Origin: Eulemur rufifrons
Taxonomy: Eukaryota > Chordata > Mammalia > Primates > Lemuridae
DNA length: 64,000 bases
Direction: 5' to 3'
NCBI RefSeq assembly: GCF_041146395.1
Contig: NC_090999.1
Coordinates: 65,787,001 to 65,851,000 of the forward strand
How positions within the stretch are numbered: the first letter of the stretch is position 1; each line of letters starts with the position of its first letter. The position numbers and the translations under genes were made by a program. Below are positions 1 through 10,246 of the stretch, one piece after another. The notes under the pieces were generated by a model. That model was not told the origin of the DNA, ran no database searches, and worked only from the letters and a program-made list of their open reading frames with translations.

Positions 1-707
1 CATAGCAACAAAGATTTGTCAACAGGGGCAGAGAGAGGAAGGAAGAGGTGAGGGTGGATAGAAAGGTGGCTTTGCCAACAGTCCCTAGTGTCCCCTTATG
101 GCTGTTCTCAGCTGCAGAGTTCTATAGCTCAGGTGGCCACGAGACCCCTGGAGACCCTCCTGGCACTCCTTTGACAAGGCTGATTTAAATGAACTCTATC
201 CTTGGGAGGAGAAGAAAAAGCTTCCAGGTGTAAGAGGGAATCATTTTCACAGCAGCCTTTTATCTTAAGCATCTTACCTGTAATGAACAACCCCCTCTAG
301 TAACTAGGTGGCAAGAAGTGCTTAGGCTTCTGGACAAAAAGGCTCTTAATTTGTCCTCTATAAACACAACTGGAAAAGAGTTAAACTTAAGCTTAAGATT
401 GGAACAAATGCATCAGCACTATATCTAAGTTAGTGGTATCTGTGGTGCTAAGAGAAGATAATGTTTTACTTGAAAAGATTCACAGAGAAAACTTATTTCA
501 AAGAGAAATCAGGAGCAGAGCCTTTGAAATGTTCTGGGTTGAGTCTATTTATGATGGGAGTTCAATCGCTGCTATGCAAAAATCTAAATTAACCCAATAG
601 GGCTGGCTGCTCTGTTAGGTATATTGCTACAAAATTTTTCACGTCCAAATAAAAGATGGAAAGAAATAATTTAAAAATATAAAATAAAAATACACAGAAA
701 ACTTACT

Positions 708-1265
<558 letters not shown>

Positions 1266-2035
1266 TTTGTATCATTTTTCAGCAGCGGCTGCTAGGCTGT
1301 TCTCAGCCCTACCTAGAAGAGTGTAAACTCCTGGGGTCTCATCCTGCTCTGCCATGTGCTGTTACTGAGACATCTTCATTTCACCATCTATAAAATGAAG
1401 GCAGTTGCTCTGGATACTGCTGATGGGCTCTGTTAGCTCTACTGTTACAGGAACCCCAAAGCCCTTTGATTACCCTCAGAATGTCTACCACTTGGAAGAT
1501 TACACAAGTGCTAGGCATAAAATCAATGTCAATAAAAACAGATGCCAAATTTAAAGAAATATCAGGCTAGAGATGCTTTAATGAGGGTGCAAAAATGCAC
1601 ATGCAACACCAGTTTTAGACTGCTGTCTTCTACCATATCCTTGAGAAGTGAGAGAAAGCTATGGAAAAAAACGTTGTATTAGGAAATGAAATCAGACCTA
1701 TCTGTATGCTATGGCAAATAACAAAAGTAACTTTGAAAACCATTTCATTTCATTTCATATTCCAAATATAGACTGTTTAGATGCTCAAATAGATGCACAG
1801 GCAACTAGGGGTGTCAATGCTAATATTGGAAAGAAATGTTCTTTTTGAAGATGTCCGTTTGTTAAGCATGGAAAAGGACTCCCAAAGTCAAGTCAGTCTG
1901 CCATGGGCACCAGTCTACCATCATTAATTTGTAAATCATGACTTTGGCAAGGCAACAAACCTGAATGATATAGCAGATTCTTGCAGTAATCCAAATCCTC
2001 TGGCTGCATGAATTTTAAATATGACCTATACGAAC

Positions 2036-2480
2036 AGTCTGCCTCATTCTTTCAATAAATTATTGAGCACCTTTTAAATGCCAGGCACTAGACTAGGTGT
2101 TGGGGACACCCTGGTGAATAAGACAGTCTCTATTCTCATGGAACTTAATAATGCAGTGAGCATCCAGTTATAATTATGATACATGCCACAAAGGAGAAGT
2201 ATAAAATGAAAGAGCATATACCAGGATGAGCCCAGCTGGTCTGGGAGGTTAGGGAAGGCTTCCTGGAGGCAGTGATGTCTGAGTGGAGAGCTTAAGGACG
2301 TGGAAGATGTAGCTAAGTGAGGACGGAGTGGAGGGTGGGCTGGCGGGGCAGAGCTGACTTAGCACGTGAGGCCTGGCGGGAGGAGAACCCGAAGGCTGGC
2401 CTGTGTGACTGGTGTGCAGAGTGGGAGGTGCAGGCAAGGAGACTGGGGAGGCAGATGATGCTGCCCACGCACACCACCGT
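2036..2480 (+). repeat. Ancient LINE-like repeat, family unsure
   Basis: The text 'attattgagcacctttta ... gccaggcactagactaggtg ... ggggacaccctggtgaataa' followed by 'gggaaggcttcctggaggca' is a common mammalian interspersed repeat that I associate with old L1M-type 3' regions. The family name is from memory and could be wrong. Related copies occur at 32025, 33845 and 43900. Confidence 0.5.
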
Positions 2481-3604
2481 GGAGTTCTGTAAGCCTGTTG
2501 GGAATTCATGAGGGATAGGGGAGCAGTCAGCCATGCCTCCAGAAGCCCAGCTTGAGAACTCAACCATGCCTGCTAATTATGTGAACTCATCTTTAGGGAA
2601 AACTCTCCTACATTTCATAGACCTAGATATGGAGTTCTTACTGTCCATCTGCAAATGCCCACATTGTACCAACTATCTAATTACAGTGAGAAAAACCAGC
2701 CTGGCTGGTCAGTTGAATCAGGCAGGCAGGAGTTGAAAATGACACATCTCTGCCATCACACACCGCAGAATCATCTGACCCCCAACTTGAGACTTAAGCA
2801 ATTATAAAATAGCAGAGCCTCCTTCTGCCACTGCCAGCATCTTGTCTCAATCTCAGAAAGGTAAAAACAGTAGAGCAGGTATGTGGACATCTACATTCAA
2901 CAAAACAAGCCCCAAACACCCCACCTTGGAACCTTCTGCCTCTGATTTGGCCCCCTTTGCAATCAGTCAAAATGAATTCATTCTCACCTGGAAAATAATG
3001 CTTCAACAAACATTTCTTCCTGCATTTGGCAGATAATCTGTAATTTAGCTATTTTTTCACAGAACTCCCAAATGCTTAACAAACAATAATGAACCCCCTT
3101 CCAACCCCAGTAAGGAGACATATTTTCACTTTCCAGCTGCGGGCAGGGAGTCATGCTGAAAGGCACGTACACTGTCCAAGGTCTAGCAGGGGAGGGCCTG
3201 GGGAGGGCTTCCGACACAGTAACACCACCCAGGACTTCATTCATTCTCAGGCTCCTCGTAAACCTGGCCAGAGGCACCACTGGCATGAGTTGTTCTAGGT
3301 TTTTAATAACAATGCTCAATTGAGGCTTTCTTCTTTTCCTCCATTATCTCTTTGGAAAACTTTTAGAAACTGGAGGTTAAGGATTTAGCTAGGAGAGCGC
3401 CCTTACGTCTCACGCAGCTGGAGTCTGTTCCTGAGATAGCCTTTTACTATGAAGGGAAAATGGTATGATTACAAGGCTGGACCCCTCCCTCCCACCTCCA
3501 CCTGCACTGCCCCACTTTCAAATACCCCATCGTTACGACTGCTCAAAAGTCAAGGGAACTTAGGGGAAACGACCTTTCCTCAAAAAATATAACAGCTGTG
3601 TGAT

Positions 3605-3745
3605 AAGCAAGTTTCTTAACTTCTCTATGCTTCAGTTTACTCACCTGTAAAATGGAGATGACATGTGCTGAGGAAAAATAGGACTGTGCAATGCATGCAA
3701 AAAAAGGTGACTAGAAAACCCTCAATAAATGGCAAGTATGATTAT
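3605..3745 (+). repeat. MIR SINE fragment
   Basis: MIR core and tail are recognisable in 'cttcagtttactcacctgta', 'aaatggagatgaca' and the 3' 'ccctcaataaatggc'. It lies outside the gene, downstream of the inferred poly(A) site. Confidence 0.65.
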
Positions 3746-3974
3746 TGTTCCCCTAGCAGAAGTTGCCTCCAGAGGGCATGTCTTACACTAATGACACAGG
3801 CAAGGTCCTGGGGCAAATACCCTGACCCACTGCCTGGAGTCTCTGACAAGCAGTATCTCTGTCCCAGGAAAATCATTTACATTAGGGGATCAGAGAACAC
3901 TTTGTCGTGGGGTTGTTTTTTGTTTTTTGAAACAAAGTTAGAGCCTTGAAATGAGACAAAGGAAAAACAAGTAC

Positions 3975-4001
3975 GAGAATTGCAAAGTTAACATTTTTAT
4001 T
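3975..4001 (-). terminator. ELL2: Candidate distal ELL2 poly(A) site
   Basis: On the minus strand an AATAAA hexamer (3996-4001) is followed 14 bases later by a CA at 3981-3982, a suitable cleavage point. A U/GU-rich downstream stretch comes next, reading 'ttgtttttcctttgtctc' on the minus strand at about 3946-3963. This spacing of hexamer, CA and downstream element is the standard mammalian arrangement. It lies about 3.8 kb after the stop codon. Use of this site is inferred; no transcript data are available. Confidence 0.6.
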
Positions 4002-4126
4002 GAACTGAAATTGGTGTAGAACAACAGGGACCACCATAACTGAGCTCAGGAACAACTGGAAAGCCCCTGTGACATTTGCCTTTGAGAGTCCTAACATGGT
4101 TTGGGTGGACAGCTGAGAAACAGCAT

Positions 4127-4130
<4 letters not shown>

Positions 4131-4166
<36 letters not shown>
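4131..4166. repeat. (AT)18 microsatellite
   Basis: Thirty-six bases of uninterrupted AT dinucleotide lie about 150 bases upstream, in transcript sense, of the candidate distal poly(A) site. In the ELL2 mRNA this would be an AU tract able to fold on itself. Length variation between individuals is likely. Confidence 0.95.
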
Positions 4167-4169
<3 letters not shown>

Positions 4170-5626
4170 TAACACTTCAAAATCGTTTGAAATGAGCCTC
4201 ACACCCTTGTTCAATTTTCAGGTTACAAATAACATAACATTGATAACATCCTCTGCGGCCTTCATTTAGTAGTGCCAGTCAATATCCTTTCCCAAAATGT
4301 TCCTCTCAAAGTGCTGGCTAGAATTTTTTCCTCATCCAGTACACATAAGAAAAGGATTTAGTAACACTTGGGCAAGTAATAAACTGTAGAACTTCAGAAG
4401 TAGTAAAGGCATATACCAAGCATACGTGACTTCACACTCATATTGCTAGAAATAAAACGAATTGGCTAAAGAGTTTCTGCCAAGTTCCAGAAGCAAAGCA
4501 CACAGTAATGGAAAGGGTAAGACACCCAAGCAGAGTGCCTGAACTGATGGACCATTTTTGCCTAAACCTCATTTTAACATCTTGCTTCCTACATGCGAGT
4601 ATGCATTTATGTAATAAAATGAAACACTTTAAGGGAAAAGAAAACCCCTGCAAAGGTTATAAGATCAACCAGAGAGGAAAGAAAATTAATACTGAATTTT
4701 TATAATCAATGCATGGAATGCAAACTCACCACACCAATTACTTTTGTGAAAGCAAGTATTAAACATCCTTTACTACTTAGAGAGTTGAAAGTTAATCCCT
4801 CTAAAGTATTCCAAGGGAAATAATAAGGTAGGAGTTGAAATACCCACGTTTTTAAAAAGTCCACATCTAGTTAATATATTCTTTTAGTTTATTTTAAATC
4901 AGCTGCTCATTCAGTCTGGAGTTGATTTAAGGATGTTGGTAAAAAGACTCCTTCCAATTATTTTAGATGAAATGTGATGGAAAAAACAACACAGCTCATT
5001 CTCTAATCACAATTTTTACACACAATTCTTCCAAAAAACGAAATAAAATCTTCCATCAGAGTAACTGATACCAAGTGGCCACCCATTCCTACAGCAATCA
5101 CTTGCAAGAATGTAAAAATCTTGCAGTAGGTGATGAAAAATGATTATAAATATTTTAATAGGCTCATGCCCATAGTCAAAAGACATGCAACCTTGGGTAA
5201 TAACAGATCCAGAGATTTATAACTCTCAAATTTGCAAGACAGATAAACATTTTGTAAGATCTGTCCAATGTATACAACAAAAATCTAAATTAAGGCTTTT
5301 ACTGGTATGTGGTCAAGTCTAAGGGTGTGTAATGCTGGATTTCCATTGAGCATCTCCAGCTTCCACTGTCACCCAACGTGTTAACCAGAAGACGTGCTGA
5401 TGTAGAGGACAGGTTAATTGGCTAGCAATTAACCAACTGGAGGGCTTGTTTGTAAACAGGTTCTGACATAAGAGTTGGCAGTGAAACAACTGAGGGGGCA
5501 CCTCAGATCATGCACAGGGGAAAGTGATTTGTACCTGCTCATAGTGATGGGCTTAAAAAAAAAAAAAAGTCAACAGCTGACCTTCAATTCAAGATTTCAA
5601 GAACTAAGTTTAGAGCTACATCCAAG

Positions 5627-5772
5627 CCAATGGTTCTCATGCTTTAGCTTGTAAAAGTCATCTACAGGAAATTTGTGAAAATGCAGATATTTGGGGGCCC
5701 TATACCCAGAGATTCTAATTTGGGTGATGCAAATGGTCCGAGCACCTTGCTTTTGAGAAACATTGCTCATAG
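5627..5772. mobile_element. MER5A-like hAT-Charlie remnant
   Basis: The piece starts 'ccaatggttctcatgcttta', passes 'gggggccctatacccagaga' and 'ttctaatttgggtgatgcaa', and ends 'gcttttgagaaacattgctc'. That order matches MER5A, with degraded terminal inverted repeats (ggttctca / tgagaaaca). It sits inside the inferred ELL2 3' UTR. Confidence 0.7.
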
Positions 5773-7405
5773 CAAATAGCACACAATCTTTGATTAAAAG
5801 GCTAAGATATCTAAGAAATAGGTCATTATGTATAGACACACCCCTCAGGAGACTCTACCATAATAATATGAGGACCAAATTTATCCCCAGTTAAGTTGCC
5901 TTTTCTTTCTTTTTTCAACTGAAAGTTTGAAATAAATTAACATTTAATAATGATTGTACCAATTTTGAGGTAAAAGGAAGAGCACCAGGGATCTCAATGC
6001 TAATAGAAACAGAATTCTCTAGCGGTCCATGCGACATAGAAATAAAATTTCTGCAGTAAAGTTATAGAGTTGTAGTGCAAAAGGATCTTGTTTCAGTCTT
6101 TGTATAGTCTGTACACTTGTGTATACTTTTAATATAGTATCTAATCTTTCCACTTAATGTTTTAGAAAAACTCTAGAGAGAAAAGTTAATCCACACTCTC
6201 TCATAGTTTTTAGATACTAACATTTTCTGGTTTACAGTGATACACAACAACATTACTTATTTATTTTTCTGGATGCTGGAGACAAATATCTTTATTAAAG
6301 ACACTACCAAAATTTTGGCAAACATTTCAAAACAGATTTGTAAACATAATGCTTCCCTTTTCAACTGGCAGCACTTTGAAAAGACAATACAATAAGACAA
6401 CACAACTTGAATCAACATTAGTTCAAAATCCTTATATTTTTGACCACATAACTTATGTTCCCACATGATAAAACAAGTGATAGTTTAAATCAACGTCAAC
6501 AGATAAACTCCATGAAATGAAAGCTTGTGCTGTTTGATGAATCACAGTATGTTATGTTTAAATATACCCACTCTTCTTTATATTCCTGGCACCCAGGATG
6601 AAAAAAAAATCTTTAAATATACATCTCATGTAGGTAATAGCTTCTTTGCATATCTCTCTTCAAAAAATACTTTATAGCAGTATATAAATAGGTTACCTAC
6701 ACATTTAATTTTATCATTTTGCCCCAAAACTATAGATCTGTTTCATTTTAATAACATATCAATTTTTGCCCAACATTAATAAAGCTGACAAACTGTTGAA
6801 ATGGAAATGCTTTTGTCTTCCACAAAAGAAGTAGCAATTTGACAGAAAAAAAAAAAACAAAAACAAAAAACAAAACAAACCCTACAGTAACACTCGTCAG
6901 TTGTTTAACCTGAGCGTTTGGCCTACTGAGAGTAGCAGCTTTTTTTCCTTCATGCACGCTCACATCCACACCACCTCTGCACACATACAAGTTGAGCACA
7001 CACTTGCAGACGCTGGTAGGCCACAGTATGCTTCCCGTTGCTCTAATCAAGTGGGAAGCAGTGTAGCTAATGATTAACCACACTATGTACATAACTAGCA
7101 AACACCTTAAGGCAACCATTGCAATGGGGGGTTAACTTGCAGGGTGGATTTAATGTTCTAGATTGAGTCAGTCTGTAAATACATATGTGTATGTAAATCT
7201 AGACACATATACATATTCATACCTTTCCATATTTTAACCCTCCAAGACAATGTTTTAATTTTTTTTTTGTATTTTGTGCAAATTTCTAAATATTCTACCA
7301 TTTAAGGCAAAGAGTTTGCATTAAGAAAGGTCAGAAAATAGGCTTATGTTTATCCAAAAGCATTTCACCTTGCACATTACTCTTTTTTTTTTAAACACAC
7401 ACAAC

Positions 7406-7556
7406 TTTTAAGTGTGAACATTGGATCCCCAATATCTAAAAAAATCATTTCTAATGACAAACAGGAGGTTTTGAGAAAAAAAAACTGATTTTAAGTATAG
7501 ACACTGACCCCCAATACCTAAAAAATTATTTCTATTAACAAACACAAGTCTTGAGG
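7406..7556. repeat. Diverged 83-bp tandem duplication in the 3' UTR
   Basis: Two head-to-tail copies start at 7406 and 7489. Both begin 'ttttaagt' and share 'ccccaata.ctaaaaaa', 'atttcta', 'acaaaca' and a final 'ttgag'. Aligned by eye they agree at roughly four fifths of positions with few gaps. The two copies are also visible as a repeat in the minus-strand translation. Confidence 0.8.
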
Positions 7557-7761
7557 GGCAGAAAAAGGACCAGAAAAAGCAGCTTCGAAATGCAGGGAAG
7601 CAAAGTAAAATGGAGAAAAACAAAAAAAAGTAACTCATGTTTACTAATACTGAAACTTTTCAACAGATAAAGTTTCATCTTTTTAGAATCTAGAGCAACT
7701 CATTTGGAATTTTAAATAAATAAGCTTAAGTTTATTCACATCTTCTGGTCCAAGCAGAGGT

Positions 7762-7878
7762 CTAGTGCCATGACTCTGCTTGTTGTTGGTCAAATTCACC
7801 TATTAGTCTTTTGATGTGAGCCAGCTTGTTATGAAGATATTCGCATCTGTATTTTTCTTCCTGGTAATTGGGACTAGA
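7762..7878 (-). CDS. ELL2: ELL2 exon 12, C-terminus and stop
   Basis: This last coding exon has 39 codons including TAG at 7762-7764. It begins in phase 0 after the acceptor AG at 7879-7880. The translation includes SSPNYQEEKYRCEYLHNKLA and ends QQQAESWH. It completes the occludin-homology (OCEL) domain, a helical hairpin that in ELL proteins docks onto AFF1/AFF4 scaffolds of the super elongation complex. The visible residues 553-590 (numbered from the first codon in this window) match what I know of the ELL2 C-terminus, and the family normally ends within a few residues of this point. The intron before it is only 91 bp. Confidence 0.97.
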   Translation of the reverse strand, partial: SSPNYQEEKYRCEYLHNKLAHIKRLIGEFDQQQAESWH

Positions 7879-7969
7879 CTGCAGAGGGAAAAAACAGTGA
7901 GGAATTAGGTCGCACAATTTATAATACTTCTCAACTACAGGTCAGAAAATCAACAGTGATAATATCTAC

Positions 7970-8014
7970 CTGCTTGATCTTCTGATATTCTTGTAAGACT
8001 TCTTCATGAACATT
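7970..8014 (-). CDS. ELL2: ELL2 exon 11, OCEL domain
   Basis: A 45-base exon encodes 15 codons in phase 0 on both sides, reading NVHEEVLQEYQKIKQ. It is flanked by acceptor 'ttttgtag' and donor CAG|gtagat. It is a charged helix inside the occludin-homology domain. Because the exon is a multiple of three, skipping it would keep the frame but break the helix that forms the AFF-binding surface. An intron of 2.06 kb separates it from exon 10, and one of 91 bp from exon 12. Confidence 0.97.
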
Positions 8015-8074
8015 CTACAAAATTAAAAATTAGAAATCAGAAGAGAACGTTTTTTGCAGGGGGTAATACAAATA

Positions 8075-8800
8075 GCTAACATGCATTCAGCAAGGGTGTA
8101 GGAAATATTGATGGTGGGAATATAACTTGGGACAATCTTTATGGAAGGCAATTTGGCAACAGCTATAATAGCAAATGCAAAATTGACTCAGCAATCCTTA
8201 CTTATTCTACAGATATACTTGACCCTGAGTGAAATGACGCATATACAAGGTTATTCACTGCAGCATTATTTGTACAGCAAAAGACAGTAAACAAAATCAA
8301 AATGTCCATCAATCTATACAAAGGATACTAAGAGGCCATTAAGAAATGGGGAAGTGCTTTATGTACTGATATAAAAAAATTCTCTAAGATGTATTATATT
8401 GTTTAGTGAAAAAAGCAAAGTACAAAACAGTATGGACAGTTTGATACCACGTGTTTAAAAGGGAGAAATAGAATAGTATTATATTCTAAGGATTCCATTA
8501 CTTGTAAGATGCTAATTTCTTCCCATTTTGATGAAACCAGGATAAACAATAAGATCATACTGTAAGTCATGGAGTGTATCTTACAACTGAAGAAACCTCA
8601 GATTTGATTAACTATGGTGCATATGTAAATATACTTGTATGTACACATCCATATTTTATATACATACAATGTATGCACACATGCACACACCACACACATA
8701 AACACACTTCTGAAAGGATACACTGGGCATGAGTAATAATGATTGCCTTGGGGCTGCTGAAGGGATCAGGTGGCTGGGGAAAACTAGCTGGCTAGCACTA
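8075..8800 (+). repeat. Old L1 (L1M-type) 3' fragment
   Basis: The phrase order is typical of the ORF2 tail and 3' UTR of old L1s: 'gatggtgggaatataactt', 'ggcaatttggcaacagc', 'tcagcaatccttact', 'gcagcattatttgtacagc', 'tgtccatcaatc', then a CA-rich stretch and 'tgattgccttggggctg'. All reading frames are broken. Confidence 0.7.
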
Positions 8801-9003
8801 TTTACCAAGTACCAGACATGGATCTAAGTCATTTACAAATGCTTACTTACCTTTATTCCTCACAACTCTATGATTATCCCATTCTATGGGTGGGGAATTT
8901 GAGGCAAAGTGGCATTAAGTAACTTGCCCAAGGCCACACAAATATTAAATGGCAGAGCTGGGAATCTGAGCCAGGTAGTGAGGCTCCAAAGCCCACTCTT
9001 AGC
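8795..9003 (-). repeat. MIR SINE, reverse orientation
   Basis: The reverse complement of the MIR core is clear: 'cctcacaactctatgattat', 'gggaatttgaggcaaagtgg', 'taacttgcccaaggccacac', 'ggcagagctgggaatctgag' and the end 'ccaaagcccactctt'. Confidence 0.85.
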
Positions 9004-9947
9004 ACTCAGCAGTCTTTGGAATTACATTTTAGTTTGAATGTAATCATGTACACTCGTAAATAATTATGTAGAAAAAAATAAACCCCAAAACACCATATCA
9101 CCAACCTCTTATACACCCAAACACCGATTACTCTGGCAAAGTCTTCTATGACTTTCACTAGCTTGTTGAAAAGACTAAAGCCCATTAATAGAAGACATAT
9201 TGAATCTCTAGGACACAAATGCTCTCGGGCTGTTTTCCTGTTGTGGGAAAACTCATCCATCGTCACCTGTAGGTTCCAGTCAGAACCAGCGGTAGAGGGC
9301 AGGGGTTAGAGGCACTGTACCATTCATAGCTGTGAAGTACCACATAATTACCTGGCCTACACAAGGAAAGAAATACTCACTTCTATTAATCCTTTTGCTA
9401 AGAACTATAAAAAAAATCAGGAGGCAGGTCAGGTTATCTACTGCTTTTTGTCACCTGCAGTAATATTAACACTTAAAGTAGAGAAGTGGAAACAGACTAA
9501 TACTAGTTAACAAAAGGTCAGTCTCTGGAACAGCTAGAAGTACCAAACTTTTTTTCAATTAAACCCCAAACTTCTGTGGTATTAAGTCCCCTTTATATCC
9601 TATGTCTATATCTTTTCTATTCTGTGTCAGACTGGGGTTTCTTTAAAAAATAATTTTAAAAAATTTACTTGGGAACAGCACAGTTTTGGGAGACAGCACT
9701 AGCCATAGGCACTGTAGTCTTAATCAAATATTTAAATGAACCTCAAGACTCAACTTTTTTCCTATTTAGTTGTGTTTGGTGTTTTCCTCAATACAGCATA
9801 TACTATATTATAGGGACACAATGTTTTTTCCCCTGGTGGACATACGGGTTTACTATGTTAATCTATTTTCAAGAGCTATTTCAAATACTTAGTTTCCTAA
9901 AGCAGGAGAGAGGCTGGACTGCCAGATGACTTGCTCTAAAGGCCAGT

Positions 9948-10006
9948 GGGATGGCTGGGACTGGGACTGGGTTGGGGTCGGGGTCGGGGTCGGGGTCGGG
10001 GCAGGG
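9948..10006 (+). repeat. G-run array with (GGGGTC)n core
   Basis: Ten runs of three or more G fall within 59 bases, the last six as GGGG or GGG units. The core is a (GGGGTC)4 hexamer array from 9974 to about 9997, ending GGGGCAGGG. The G-rich strand is the template strand of ELL2, so the pre-mRNA carries the C-rich complement 69-127 bases downstream of the exon 10 donor. The array fits the usual G-quadruplex pattern and is rich in CpG in an otherwise CpG-poor region. Confidence 0.93.
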
Positions 10007-10074
10007 AAAGAAAGGCGGCAAAATATGAAGGTAAAACCAAGTCAGTCAATCCATCTAGGAGCAAATCCATTTAC

Positions 10075-10246
10075 CTGATACTCTTTCGAGCCCGGAGAAA
10101 GGCGCTTTCTTTGCGCATCTAGTTTGATAAATCTTCTAGCTACAGTCTCCATCCTGGCATGCAAAGCTCTATATTCATCATACTCAGCATTGAAGTCATC
10201 CTTGTAATTCTGGCGTTGCTCATAGGAGACAATAGCGATATATTTT
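10075..10246 (-). CDS. ELL2: ELL2 exon 10, core of OCEL domain
   Basis: This exon of 172 bases supplies the third base of a split isoleucine codon and then 57 codons (visible residues 481-537). It is the main body of the occludin-homology domain, including VSYEQRQNYKDDFNAEYDEY and the basic stretch FIKLDAQRKRLSPGSKEYQ. The pattern of tyrosines and charged residues (YDEYRALHARM) is typical of the coiled helical domain shared by ELL proteins and occludin. In ELL2 this region contacts AFF4. The acceptor is 'ttcttattag' and the donor CAG|gtaaat. Bases 69-127 into the following intron are a C-rich hexamer array on the transcript. Confidence 0.98.

Larger units (their letters stand above)
3981..7761 (-). 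other. ELL2: ELL2 3' untranslated region (inferred extent)
   Basis: The region directly follows the ELL2 stop codon. It is A/T-rich and unusually poor in repeats compared with the introns, which suits a long regulatory 3' UTR. Inside it are an (AT)18 tract (4131-4166), a MER5A-like insertion (5627-5772), other minus-strand AATAAA hexamers (6260-6265, 6291-6296, 7731-7736) and a diverged tandem duplication (7406-7556). Minus-strand open frames here, including one of 123 codons at 6748-7119, have no domain and look like chance. The 5' edge is certain from the stop codon. The 3' edge depends on the candidate poly(A) site. Confidence 0.65.
8015..10074 (-). other. ELL2: ELL2 intron 10
   Basis: This intron of 2060 bp contains an old L1 tail (8075-8800), a reverse MIR (8795-9003) and the GGGGTC array (9948-10006) just after the exon 10 donor in transcript order. 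Bases 9270-9940 hold no repeat or coding signal that I recognise. The 86-codon open frame at 9669 is antisense to the gene and looks random. Confidence 0.85.

Noticed and set aside
2249..2567. Overlapping minus-strand open frames rich in S, P and L
   Set aside because: They fall in a purine-rich old repeat, occur in two frames at once, and show no splice or domain evidence.
6748..7119. 123-codon minus-strand open frame in the ELL2 3' UTR
   Set aside because: The translation contains long phenylalanine/valine runs from a homopolymer tract and has no domain. It follows the ELL2 stop codon and has no initiation context suggesting translation.
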